Origin: Chlorobium sp.
Lineage (GTDB): Bacteria > Bacteroidota > Chlorobiia > Chlorobiales > Chlorobiaceae
NCBI GenBank assembly: GCA_013203905.1
Contig: JABMPC010000051.1
Coordinates: 1 to 64,000, forward strand
Direction of reading: 5' to 3'
DNA: 64,000 nucleotides
Shown: piece after piece, positions 1 through 8,598 of the stretch
Layout: the number at the start of each line of letters is the position of its first letter
Position numbering within the stretch: position 1 is the first letter of the stretch
Notes under the pieces: model-generated
Seen by the model: only the letters and a program-made list of their open reading frames with translations
The model's database searches: none
What the model was told of the DNA's origin: nothing
Program-made: the position numbers and the translations under genes

Positions 1-23
1 CTACCTACCCATCAATCGTTCAG

Positions 24-96
24 AGCTGGAGATCGGCCTCGAACCCGCAACCTGCTGAATACAAATCAGCTGCACTACCAATTGAGCTACACCAGC
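24..96 (-). tRNA. tRNA-Thr(UGU)-like gene, probably degenerate
   Basis: On the minus strand the sequence folds into a tRNA outline with a clean anticodon stem (GCTGA/TCAGC) and loop TTTGTAT, giving anticodon UGU (threonine). The 5' half resembles bacterial tRNA-Thr. The acceptor stem has a T-T mismatch (6-67), the D-stem a T-T mismatch (12-23), and the T-stem two mismatches (50-64 and 51-63) plus a G-T pair. Position 38 is T. Four broken pairs in one tRNA suggest a decayed copy rather than a functional gene, and no CCA is encoded. It lies 3' of the SDR gene on the same strand. Identity as tRNA-Thr-derived is fairly sure; function is doubtful. Confidence 0.7.
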
Positions 97-166
97 AGCT
101 CAGTCAAAAAACAGGGCAGGTAATATAATGAGATGATTTACAAATACAAAAAAAAAGAGAGGGATT

Positions 167-940
167 TTAATTTCCCCGTGCGCCCGACAGAAAACCCGCA
201 AGACGCACGGCGGTATCGCGCGGAACAAGCCGTCCGGAAAAGGACAGGATAGCGTCAAGCATGGTCGGGTATACCCGCATGCGGTTTTTCATCAGCCCCT
301 TGAGGGCCGCTTTAACCACCACTTCGGGGGTGGAAAAAGGGAGAATCGCATTAGTCCGTTCATGGCCGGCGGTCTGGAAAAAACCGGTATCAATAAATCC
401 AGGGCAGACAGCACTGACCTTGACTCCATGCTCTTTCAGCTCTTCATGCATCGCCTCGGTGAGGCTGAGGACGAAGGCCTTGGTCGCGGCATACAATCCA
501 AGGCCGGGCACGCCCTGCAGTCCGGTAATTGAGGCAATGTTGATGATCCCCCCTTTTTTTTCAGCGGCCATGTCGGCAGCAAAAAGGCGCGACATGCGTG
601 CAAGCGACAGCATGTTGACCGACATCAGCTCCTCGACCTTTTCAGGAGAGATGGCTGAAAAATCGGAGGCGTGAGAAAGGCCCGCGCAGTTGACAAGGAT
701 ATCAATAGTGATACTGTTTGTGAGGCAGAAGTCATGGACGCGGTCAGGGGCGTCGGGACGGGAGAGATCCTGACGGCAGACAAGCACTTCGACCTTGCGT
801 GACCGGAGCTCTTCGGCGATTGCGGCCAGTCGATCTCCGGAACGGGCAACCAGCACAAGGCTGTTCCCCCGCCGGGCGAACTCACGGGCAAATGCCTCGC
901 CGATGCCCATGGATGCACCGGTTATCAGTGTTGCATGCAT
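167..940 (-). CDS. SDR-family NAD(P)-dependent oxidoreductase
   Basis: 257-residue classical short-chain dehydrogenase. The Rossmann glycine motif TGASMGIG is at residues 7-14, the NCAG motif at 84-87, and the catalytic Ser137, Tyr150 and Lys154 (YAATK) are all present, so the enzyme should be active. Length is typical for the family. The substrate cannot be read from sequence; an acyl or keto reductase role is possible. It starts 6 bp after the ispG stop on the same strand, so it is probably the last coding gene of an eno-ftsB-ispG-SDR transcription unit. Confidence 0.88.
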   Translation of the reverse strand: MHATLITGASMGIGEAFAREFARRGNSLVLVARSGDRLAAIAEELRSRKVEVLVCRQDLSRPDAPDRVHDFCLTNSITIDILVNCAGLSHASDFSAISPEKVEELMSVNMLSLARMSRLFAADMAAEKKGGIINIASITGLQGVPGLGLYAATKAFVLSLTEAMHEELKEHGVKVSAVCPGFIDTGFFQTAGHERTNAILPFSTPEVVVKAALKGLMKNRMRVYPTMLDAILSFSGRLVPRDTAVRLAGFLSGARGN

Positions 941-946
941 AACTTC

Positions 947-3007
947 TCAGTCCTCCTTCAAGTCAATCCATCTGCCGCTCTTTCTGATGAGACCGATGAG
1001 GCGTTCAACCGCCTCGTCCTCAGGCAGGTTTTCTTCAACGCACTCTCTGCCTACATAGAGGCTGATGCGGTTTTTTCCGGCCCCGACATATCCGAAGTCG
1101 GCATCGGCCATCTCTCCCGGACCATTGACAACACAGCCCATGATGCCGATTTTCAGCCCTTTGAGATGAGCCATCCGTCCTTTGATGGATGCGGCGGCTT
1201 TTTCAAGATCAAAATAGGTTCTCCCGCAGCCCGGGCATGAGATGAACTCCGTTTTCGACATTCTGATGCGCGCCCCCTGCAGAATGTTCAGCGCAAGATT
1301 GATTTCGTCGGCCGGCTCCAATGTACTCTCAAGCGAAATCATATCACCGATGCCATCCGAAAACAGAGTACCGGCCTGAATGGCACTTCGAATGATAACG
1401 GAAAGACGGTCCTGTTCCGTAGTGCGGAATCGTGCAATAACGGGCAGACGGAGCCCGAGACGCAGGCACTCGGCAACCAGCTTTCTGGTGGCGTAGAGAC
1501 CGGTATCGGACAGCACTGAAAGGAACAGCCGATCGGCCGGCAGCGAACGGGCTTTATTTGCAAGCATTCCCAGCACACCGGCGGGAGCAGCAATACCTGA
1601 GGAGTTGTGGATGAATGAAAACTCAACAGCCGGACGGCCTGACCGGGCGAGACTGCTGACGAGCTCTTTAGGCAGCATTTCCTCTTCTGCAATGTCGAGC
1701 CGGACTTTAGCAACCTCCCTCTTGAGCAGCTCGACAAACAGCCCGGTGTCGGCCGTCGAAGCATTCACCCTCCCGGCAGCATCGCCAAGGCCGACGAGAA
1801 GCGCATCAAAGGCGTGAAGATCTTCCCTGCTTCCGACAGCAACCGACACAAACTCTGAGCGGATAGCCTCTTCACCAAGATCGGGACGAAGCCGCTGCAG
1901 AACCTCTGCCATGGCACCCTCAAGATCAGAAAGCGGCCTCTGCAGAGCAGTTTCAACAGCAGGAGGCGCCTCGCCGCCAACAGCAATTCCGGCAAGTTCA
2001 ACAGGTGAGGATAGACGACGGGCATAACTGAATGGGCTGAACGGAGGGGGGCCCTCGTCATTCCCCCTGTTTTTTCCTTCCCAGTCCGCTTCCAGAAGAT
2101 GCTTGAGGGGTAGATGTGCCCGCTCACCCTTGAGCAGATAAAATTCGTTGTATTTTTTGACAATGGCGAAACCGACAGGAACCTCATTGACTGGGTCTTC
2201 AGTAAGGGAAACCCGGATGGTATCGCCAAGACCGTCTTCCAGAAGTGCCCCGATTCCCATAGCCGACTTGATGCGTCCTTCATCACCATCCCCTGCCTCA
2301 GTCACACCCAGATGAAGGGGATAAGCGTAACGGAGCTCGCTGTCGGCCCGTTCGACAAGAAGCCTGTATGCCTGTATCATCACGCGCACATTCGATGACT
2401 TCATCGAAAAGAGGATGTCGTGATAACCTGCATCTTCAGCCATCCGTGCAAACTCGAGCGCAGCTTCAACCATACCATCAGGCGAGTTCCCCCTGCGGCT
2501 GACAATCCGGTCGGAGAGTGAGCCATGGTTGGTGCCGATACGCATGGAAACCCCGAGTTTCCGGGCTTTTTCCACAAGAGGAAGAAACGCCCCTCTCACA
2601 TGCTCCAGTTCCTCACGATACTCTTCGTCTGTATAGTCTTCACCCGGCGAACGCTTTGGGCGCGAGGCATAGTTGCCCGGATTGATTCGGATGTTCTCAA
2701 CGAATTCTACCGCCTTCATGGCCGCACGGGCTGAAAAATGGATATCTGCAACAAGTGGGGTGTCGATACCTTCCTCGCGGAGCCGGTCGCGTATGAGGCG
2801 GAGGCTGTCAGCGTCTTTTTCGGTCGGGACGGTCAGCCGTATGATTTCGCACCCGGCCTCCCAGAGACGGCGGCACTGCGCCACCGTAGCGTCCACATCG
2901 GCTGTATGGGTGTTGGTCATCGACTCAACCCTGATGGGCTGGTACCCCCCTAACGCAATAGAGCCGAATGAAACTTCACGGGTCAGACGACGGCGGTACT
3001 GATACAT
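947..3007 (-). CDS. ispG: 4-hydroxy-3-methylbut-2-en-1-yl diphosphate synthase, long form
   Basis: 686-residue IspG/GcpE, the iron-sulfur enzyme of the non-mevalonate (MEP) isoprenoid pathway, which feeds carotenoid, quinone and bacteriochlorophyll tail synthesis. The N-terminal TIM barrel opens with the GcpE signature around IRVESMTNT. The C-terminal domain carries the [4Fe-4S] ligands Cys591, Cys594 (CPGCG) and Cys625, with Glu632 in NGPGE. The protein is much longer than the ~370-residue proteobacterial enzyme because a domain of roughly 250-300 residues lies between barrel and cluster domain. This is the three-domain form known from plants, Bacteroidetes and Chlorobi. It sits between the ftsB-like gene and the SDR gene. 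Confidence 0.95.
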   Translation of the reverse strand: MYQYRRRLTREVSFGSIALGGYQPIRVESMTNTHTADVDATVAQCRRLWEAGCEIIRLTVPTEKDADSLRLIRDRLREEGIDTPLVADIHFSARAAMKAVEFVENIRINPGNYASRPKRSPGEDYTDEEYREELEHVRGAFLPLVEKARKLGVSMRIGTNHGSLSDRIVSRRGNSPDGMVEAALEFARMAEDAGYHDILFSMKSSNVRVMIQAYRLLVERADSELRYAYPLHLGVTEAGDGDEGRIKSAMGIGALLEDGLGDTIRVSLTEDPVNEVPVGFAIVKKYNEFYLLKGERAHLPLKHLLEADWEGKNRGNDEGPPPFSPFSYARRLSSPVELAGIAVGGEAPPAVETALQRPLSDLEGAMAEVLQRLRPDLGEEAIRSEFVSVAVGSREDLHAFDALLVGLGDAAGRVNASTADTGLFVELLKREVAKVRLDIAEEEMLPKELVSSLARSGRPAVEFSFIHNSSGIAAPAGVLGMLANKARSLPADRLFLSVLSDTGLYATRKLVAECLRLGLRLPVIARFRTTEQDRLSVIIRSAIQAGTLFSDGIGDMISLESTLEPADEINLALNILQGARIRMSKTEFISCPGCGRTYFDLEKAAASIKGRMAHLKGLKIGIMGCVVNGPGEMADADFGYVGAGKNRISLYVGRECVEENLPEDEAVERLIGLIRKSGRWIDLKED

Positions 3008-3052
3008 ATCACTTGCTGGTTTTTCCCGGCCGGCTCGGTTGAGGCGGATCCG

Positions 3053-3358
3053 TTATTTTTTGATAATGTAGAGTCTCTCCCCCTCACGGCGGAAATTATA
3101 GCGTTCCCTGGCAGCTTTCTCAACGCTGTCGGGGTTGCCGGCATTGCGGATGCGAAGCTCGTTCTCAACCATCCGTCGCTCTGCGTCCGAATGAATCTCA
3201 TGGAGGCGGCGGTTTTCCGCCTCCATTGACACCCTCCGCCAGAGACCGTAATCATCAAAAAGCATCACGGCCGCCACAATCACGGCAATCGCTATCGCAA
3301 TAAGCTTTTTCGGATTCGAACGCACATACTCCCAAACCCGCCGGATAATTGAATTCAA
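3053..3358 (-). CDS. FtsB/DivIC-family septum formation initiator
   Basis: 101-residue bitopic membrane protein. Residues ~17-34 form one hydrophobic segment (IAIAIAVIVAAVMLF), followed by a charged, probably coiled-coil stretch and a C-terminal segment of the type ARERYNFRREGE, which is characteristic of FtsB/DivIC division proteins. I chose the TTG start at 3358: GGAGG lies 6-7 nt upstream, it is 22 nt after the eno stop, and any upstream extension would run deep into eno. Bridging FtsL/FtsQ-type partners at the septum is known for the family and inferred here. Position directly after eno is a common arrangement. Confidence 0.85.
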   Translation of the reverse strand: MNSIIRRVWEYVRSNPKKLIAIAIAVIVAAVMLFDDYGLWRRVSMEAENRRLHEIHSDAERRMVENELRIRNAGNPDSVEKAARERYNFRREGERLYIIKK

Positions 3359-3380
3359 AGCTCTTCCTCCCCGAAGCCGT

Positions 3381-4697
<1,317 letters not shown>

Positions 4698-4873
4698 TCA
4701 GGTGATTTAATGGTTTCGGGGGCGGTTTTTCAAAACAAAAATATATCCTTTTTCCAGAGCAATTCACCCCTGCGGGCGAAGCAAAAAGCTCTTTTTTTCG
4801 TTAATTATCAACCAGGACTTTTTTATGTGTGAAAAAACGCGACAACACACCATTCTCTAAAAAGGAGTACGCC

Positions 4874-6946
4874 ATGCAGCCAGCACAGCCAAGCGAGATA
4901 CGGAACATCGTCATCACCGGCCATGCCGGATGCGGAAAAACAATCCTTACCGAGTCGCTCGCACTCACCATGGGGCTCATCACCAGAGCAGGAAACATTG
5001 ATGAGGGCAACACGCTCTCGGACTACACATCTGACGAAATTGCACGGAAGCACAGTCTGAACAGCAGTCTTGTCAACGGCATATGGAACGGCTGCAAAAT
5101 CAACATCATTGACACCCCCGGGCTTCTCGACTTTCATGGCGATGTAAAAGCCTCCATGCGCGTTGCAGACACAGTGCTTGTTGCGGTCAACGCATCAAAC
5201 GGAGTCGAGGTCGGGACTGACGCAATATGGGACTATACACAGGAGTACTACAAGCCGACAGCCTTTGTCATCACGAAACTCGATGCCGACCGCACAGCCT
5301 TCAGCGACACGATAGGTGAATTACAGGAGCATTTCGGTCATCTGGTTACTCCGGTGCAGTTTCCCGCTGAAGAGGGGCCAGGGCACCACATCCTCATTGA
5401 TGTGCTCCTCATGAAACAGCTTGAGTTCAACCCTGACAGACCCGGCAGCATGATGGTGTCGGACATTCCCGACCTCTACCTGAAACGCGCCGAATCACTC
5501 CACCAGCAGCTGGTTGAAGCGGTAGCCGAGACTGATGAAGAATTGATGGAGCGCTTTTTTGAAAAGGGCACCCTCACTGAAGACGAACTCCGGGCAGGAA
5601 TCAAAACCGCGATGGTATCGAGAACCATTTTCCCGGTCTTCTGCACCTCCCCGCTTCATCTCATCGGAACAGAACGGCTACTGAACACCGTAGTGAACCT
5701 CTTCCCCTCCCCGATTGAGCGCGGCCCCGAACACTCGCTCTGCCGGTCGGACGACAGCGAACAGCTGCTCGAGCCCGATCCGAAGGGGGGGACTGTCGCC
5801 TTCATCTTCAAAACAATGAGTGAGCCCCGGGTTGGTGAGATATCCTACCTGCGCGTCTATTCGGGCCATCTCGAGTCAGGCCATGAGCTACAGGATGTTC
5901 AGACAGGACAGATCGAAAAGCCCGGACAGATTTTCACCATGGTTGGAGAGAAACGGCTCCCTGTTGACAGCCTCCTTGCCGGTGACATCGGGATGGTAGT
6001 GAAACTGAAGGATGCGCATACCAACGATACCCTTGCCGATAAGGGAACGAACTGCCGCATCAGCCCCATCATCTTTCCTGAACCTGTGCTGGCCACGGCA
6101 ATCGTTCCGGCTGCTCAGGGTGACGAGGAAAAGATTTCATCGGGGCTGCACCACCTTCATGAAGAGGACCCCAGCTTCAGCATCGGTCATTCGGTGGAGT
6201 TTAACCAGACCATCCTGAAAACTCAGGGAGAGACCCATCTCGAAACCATCCTCAGCCGCCTGCACGACAAATTTAATGTGCAGGTTGAAACTGCGCCGCT
6301 TCGGGTGCCTTACCGCGAAACCATCAGAACCTCGGCTTCGGCACAGGGACGGCACAAGAAACAGTCCGGCGGACGGGGCCAGTATGGCGATGTCTGGCTC
6401 AGACTCGACCCTTTGACTCGCAACAGCGGGTTTGAGTTTTCGAGCGAGGTCGTGGGCGGCGTTGTACCGACCCGATACATACCGGCCATTGAGAAAGGAC
6501 TTCGCGAAGCGATCGTATCAGGACCGCTCACCGGCTATCCCGTAGTTGACCTCAAAGCAGCTGTATATGACGGCTCTCATCACCCTGTAGACAGCTCTGA
6601 GGTCGCATTCAAGATTGCCGCCGGCCTGGCATTCAGAAGTGCAATCGAGAAAGCAAAACCGGTGGTGCTTGAACCGGTTGTGAGCGTTGAGGTGCATGCG
6701 CCTGACCAGTATACCGGAGAAATTGTGGGCGACATTTCATCACGACGGGGAAAAATTCTCGGGATGGAAGCCGATGTGCGCATGCAGATTATCAAGGCCC
6801 AGATGCCAGAGGCCGCAATGCACGAGTTCCATCATTCACTCACACGACTGACGCAGAGCCGGGCGAGATACTCCTACAATTTCAGCCATTATGAGGAGGC
6901 TCCTATGGATGTGGTTCAGCAGCTGATTGCCGACAAAGAGGACTGA
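4874..6946 (+). CDS. Elongation factor G-like GTPase (EF-G2-like)
   Basis: 690 residues with the domain order of EF-G: G domain with P-loop GHAGCGKT (16-23), beta-barrel domain II, then domains III-V ending with the SRRGKILGM segment. It departs from canonical EF-G at key places. The switch I RGITI motif is replaced by a KHSLNSSL-like stretch, DTPGH is DTPGL (Leu84 in place of the GTPase-activating His), and NKxD is TKLD (134-137). These are features of EF-G-like paralogues rather than the translocase. The ATG at 4874 has AAGGAG 6-7 nt upstream and is preferred to the GTG at 4829. Its cellular function is not established. Confidence 0.85.
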   Translation: MQPAQPSEIRNIVITGHAGCGKTILTESLALTMGLITRAGNIDEGNTLSDYTSDEIARKHSLNSSLVNGIWNGCKINIIDTPGLLDFHGDVKASMRVADTVLVAVNASNGVEVGTDAIWDYTQEYYKPTAFVITKLDADRTAFSDTIGELQEHFGHLVTPVQFPAEEGPGHHILIDVLLMKQLEFNPDRPGSMMVSDIPDLYLKRAESLHQQLVEAVAETDEELMERFFEKGTLTEDELRAGIKTAMVSRTIFPVFCTSPLHLIGTERLLNTVVNLFPSPIERGPEHSLCRSDDSEQLLEPDPKGGTVAFIFKTMSEPRVGEISYLRVYSGHLESGHELQDVQTGQIEKPGQIFTMVGEKRLPVDSLLAGDIGMVVKLKDAHTNDTLADKGTNCRISPIIFPEPVLATAIVPAAQGDEEKISSGLHHLHEEDPSFSIGHSVEFNQTILKTQGETHLETILSRLHDKFNVQVETAPLRVPYRETIRTSASAQGRHKKQSGGRGQYGDVWLRLDPLTRNSGFEFSSEVVGGVVPTRYIPAIEKGLREAIVSGPLTGYPVVDLKAAVYDGSHHPVDSSEVAFKIAAGLAFRSAIEKAKPVVLEPVVSVEVHAPDQYTGEIVGDISSRRGKILGMEADVRMQIIKAQMPEAAMHEFHHSLTRLTQSRARYSYNFSHYEEAPMDVVQQLIADKED

Positions 6947-6951
6947 GGTAT

Positions 6952-7674
6952 TCAGAGCGCTCCCAGAAGGGAGCGCAACTTCAGCCACCAAACAATCCAT
7001 ACCGCCTCGTGGATGTTCTGCCGCGTCATTTTTGACTCTCCCACCGTCCTGTCAACAAAGACAATAGGAATTTCACGGATTGAAAACCCTTTTTTCCAGA
7101 CTCTGAAACTCATCTCAATCTGGAACGAGTAGCCCTGAGAGGTGACACGGCGAAGATCAATCGCCTCAAGAGCCTCCCGACGAAAACACTTGAACCCCCC
7201 GGTGGGGTCGGCAATGGGTAAACCTGTCACCATACGGGTATAGATGCTGGCCATTCGTGAAAGCACCAGCCGTCCAAGCGGCCAGTTGACCACATTGACT
7301 GTATTGTTTACATAACGGGATCCGATAACAAGATCGGCTGAGCAAGCCTCTTTCAGGAGTCCGGCTATCATTGCCGGATCGTGAGAAAAGTCGGCATCCA
7401 TTTCAAGAATGAATCGGTACCCCCTCGCAAGCGCGTAGCGGAAACCCGCCAGATAGGCAGTACCGAGCCCCAGTTTCCCTGAACGCTCAATAAGCGCTAT
7501 TGAAACATTCTCTTTCTGGCGCTGGCGCACAACATCGGCGGTTCCATCCGGAGAACTGTCATCAATCACGAGTACATCGAGCTCATGGGGGTACAAGGCA
7601 GCAAGCGCGTCAAGCATGCGTCCTATATTCCTTGCTTCACAATAAGTCGGAATGATGACAAGCGACTGGCTCAT
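6952..7674 (-). CDS. GT2 glycosyltransferase, polyprenol-phosphate mannosyltransferase-like
   Basis: 240 residues from ATG 7674. The GT-A fold motifs are present: VIIPTYCEARNI at the N-terminus, VIDDSSPDGT, and the metal/nucleotide motif EMDADFSHDP. The C-terminal half carries the conserved segments GSRY, DPTGGFKCFRREAL and GYSFQIEM of the dolichol-phosphate mannose synthase (DPM1-like) family. No C-terminal membrane anchor is evident. A longer reading frame to 7734 runs through the terminator hairpin of pscB, so the internal ATG is preferred. The likely reaction is transfer of a hexose from an NDP-sugar to a polyprenyl phosphate; donor and acceptor are inferred from family. Confidence 0.85.
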   Translation of the reverse strand: MSQSLVIIPTYCEARNIGRMLDALAALYPHELDVLVIDDSSPDGTADVVRQRQKENVSIALIERSGKLGLGTAYLAGFRYALARGYRFILEMDADFSHDPAMIAGLLKEACSADLVIGSRYVNNTVNVVNWPLGRLVLSRMASIYTRMVTGLPIADPTGGFKCFRREALEAIDLRRVTSQGYSFQIEMSFRVWKKGFSIREIPIVFVDRTVGESKMTRQNIHEAVWIVWWLKLRSLLGAL

Positions 7675-7703
7675 GGACTGGTTCAGTGAATTGTTATAAG
7701 TAT

Positions 7704-7742
7704 GCAAAAAAAAAGCATTGCCCCGCTGTGACAATGCTTTTT
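7704..7742 (-). terminator. Rho-independent terminator after pscB
   Basis: On the minus strand AAGCATTG and CAATGCTT form a perfect stem around a loop of 11 nt, followed by a run of nine T. It lies ~30 nt after the pscB stop, so it should end the pscA-pscB transcript. Confidence 0.88.
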
Positions 7743-7770
7743 CAAAATCAGTTGATCTATTTTGCCCTCT

Positions 7771-8499
7771 TCAGCGAACCTCTCTGTGGAAACGGTGAAG
7801 AAAACGAAGGTCAAAATCAATTCTCTCCGGAGGCGTATAGGTAAAGTCAAGCGTCTCACCTTCAGGAAGAACTTCCAACAGGGCTCCGGATGGGCACTCA
7901 TCAGCGGAGAAGCAGGCTGAGCATGAGATGCATGCATTCTGGTCTATGTAACAACGGAAACCACCCTCCTGCACATCACCATAAAATTTATATCCAATGG
8001 CGTTGACCTTGGGTGGACATTTATCGAGGCAGAGTCCACAGCCAACACAGAGGTTTTCAAGAATAAAATAATGCTTTTTGGCCCTTGGAGCAGCTTTTTT
8101 TATCGGCGGCTTTCCTGGCGTTGCTGGAGCTGCTTTTGCTACAGGTGCTGCCGGTTTAGGGGTTGATGCAGCCGCTACAGGCTTTGCCCCGGGAACAGGT
8201 TTGGCGCCTGCGGCCGGCTTTGCACCAGGTGCAGGTTTCGGAGCAGCTTTTGCAGCCGGTTTTTTGTAGGGAAGGGCAGACTCCTGAGCAACGCCGCAAC
8301 GACCGATATTAACATTCAGTGGCTCCAGCCTGGCTTTTCCAGCCTGCTTTGGCGCTGCCGTTTTGGTTGCAACAGCTTTCGGCGCTCCCTCTACAGGCGA
8401 AGCAGCCTTTGGTGCAGCAGCCTTTGGCTCTGCCGGCGTTGGTGCCGGCTTGACTGCAGGCGGCTTAGGTGTTCCCGTCTGTTTTACAGGATCGGCCAT
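7771..8499 (-). CDS. pscB: Photosystem P840 reaction centre iron-sulfur subunit PscB
   Basis: 242 residues in two parts. The first ~140 residues are low-complexity Ala/Pro/Lys with repeats such as PAAGAKPVPGAKP. The C-terminal ~95 residues are a two-cluster ferredoxin domain carrying FA and FB: CVGCGLCLDKCPP, then CISCSACFSADECPSG. The second motif is CxxCxxCxxxxxC, two residues longer than a standard cluster motif. The subunit docks on the cytoplasmic face of the PscA homodimer and passes electrons to soluble ferredoxin. It follows pscA by ~100 bp and ends before a strong terminator, which confirms the psc operon. Confidence 0.93.
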   Translation of the reverse strand: MADPVKQTGTPKPPAVKPAPTPAEPKAAAPKAASPVEGAPKAVATKTAAPKQAGKARLEPLNVNIGRCGVAQESALPYKKPAAKAAPKPAPGAKPAAGAKPVPGAKPVAAASTPKPAAPVAKAAPATPGKPPIKKAAPRAKKHYFILENLCVGCGLCLDKCPPKVNAIGYKFYGDVQEGGFRCYIDQNACISCSACFSADECPSGALLEVLPEGETLDFTYTPPERIDFDLRFLHRFHREVR

Positions 8500-8551
8500 C
8501 AGAAAACCCTCCTCTTGATTTGCATAATAATCTTATTGCCTTCAGCGCATT

Positions 8552-8585
8552 CACAGCCGGAGCGGCGTTGTGCCACTCCGGCGTG
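8552..8585 (-). promoter_or_regulatory. Intercistronic hairpin between pscA and pscB
   Basis: CAC(A)GCCGGAGcGGC and GCCaCTCCGGCGTG form a long GC-rich stem around the loop GTTGT, in the ~100 bp between the pscA stop and pscB start. No T-run follows on the minus strand, so it is not an ordinary intrinsic terminator. It may stabilise the pscA message or set the pscA:pscB ratio; that role is inferred. Confidence 0.5.
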
Positions 8586-8598
8586 GAGTTCATGCAGT

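Noticed and set aside
7675-7734. N-terminal extension of the GT2 enzyme to 7734
   Set aside because: The extension would be encoded by the pscB terminator hairpin and T-run; the glycosyltransferase fold starts at 7674.
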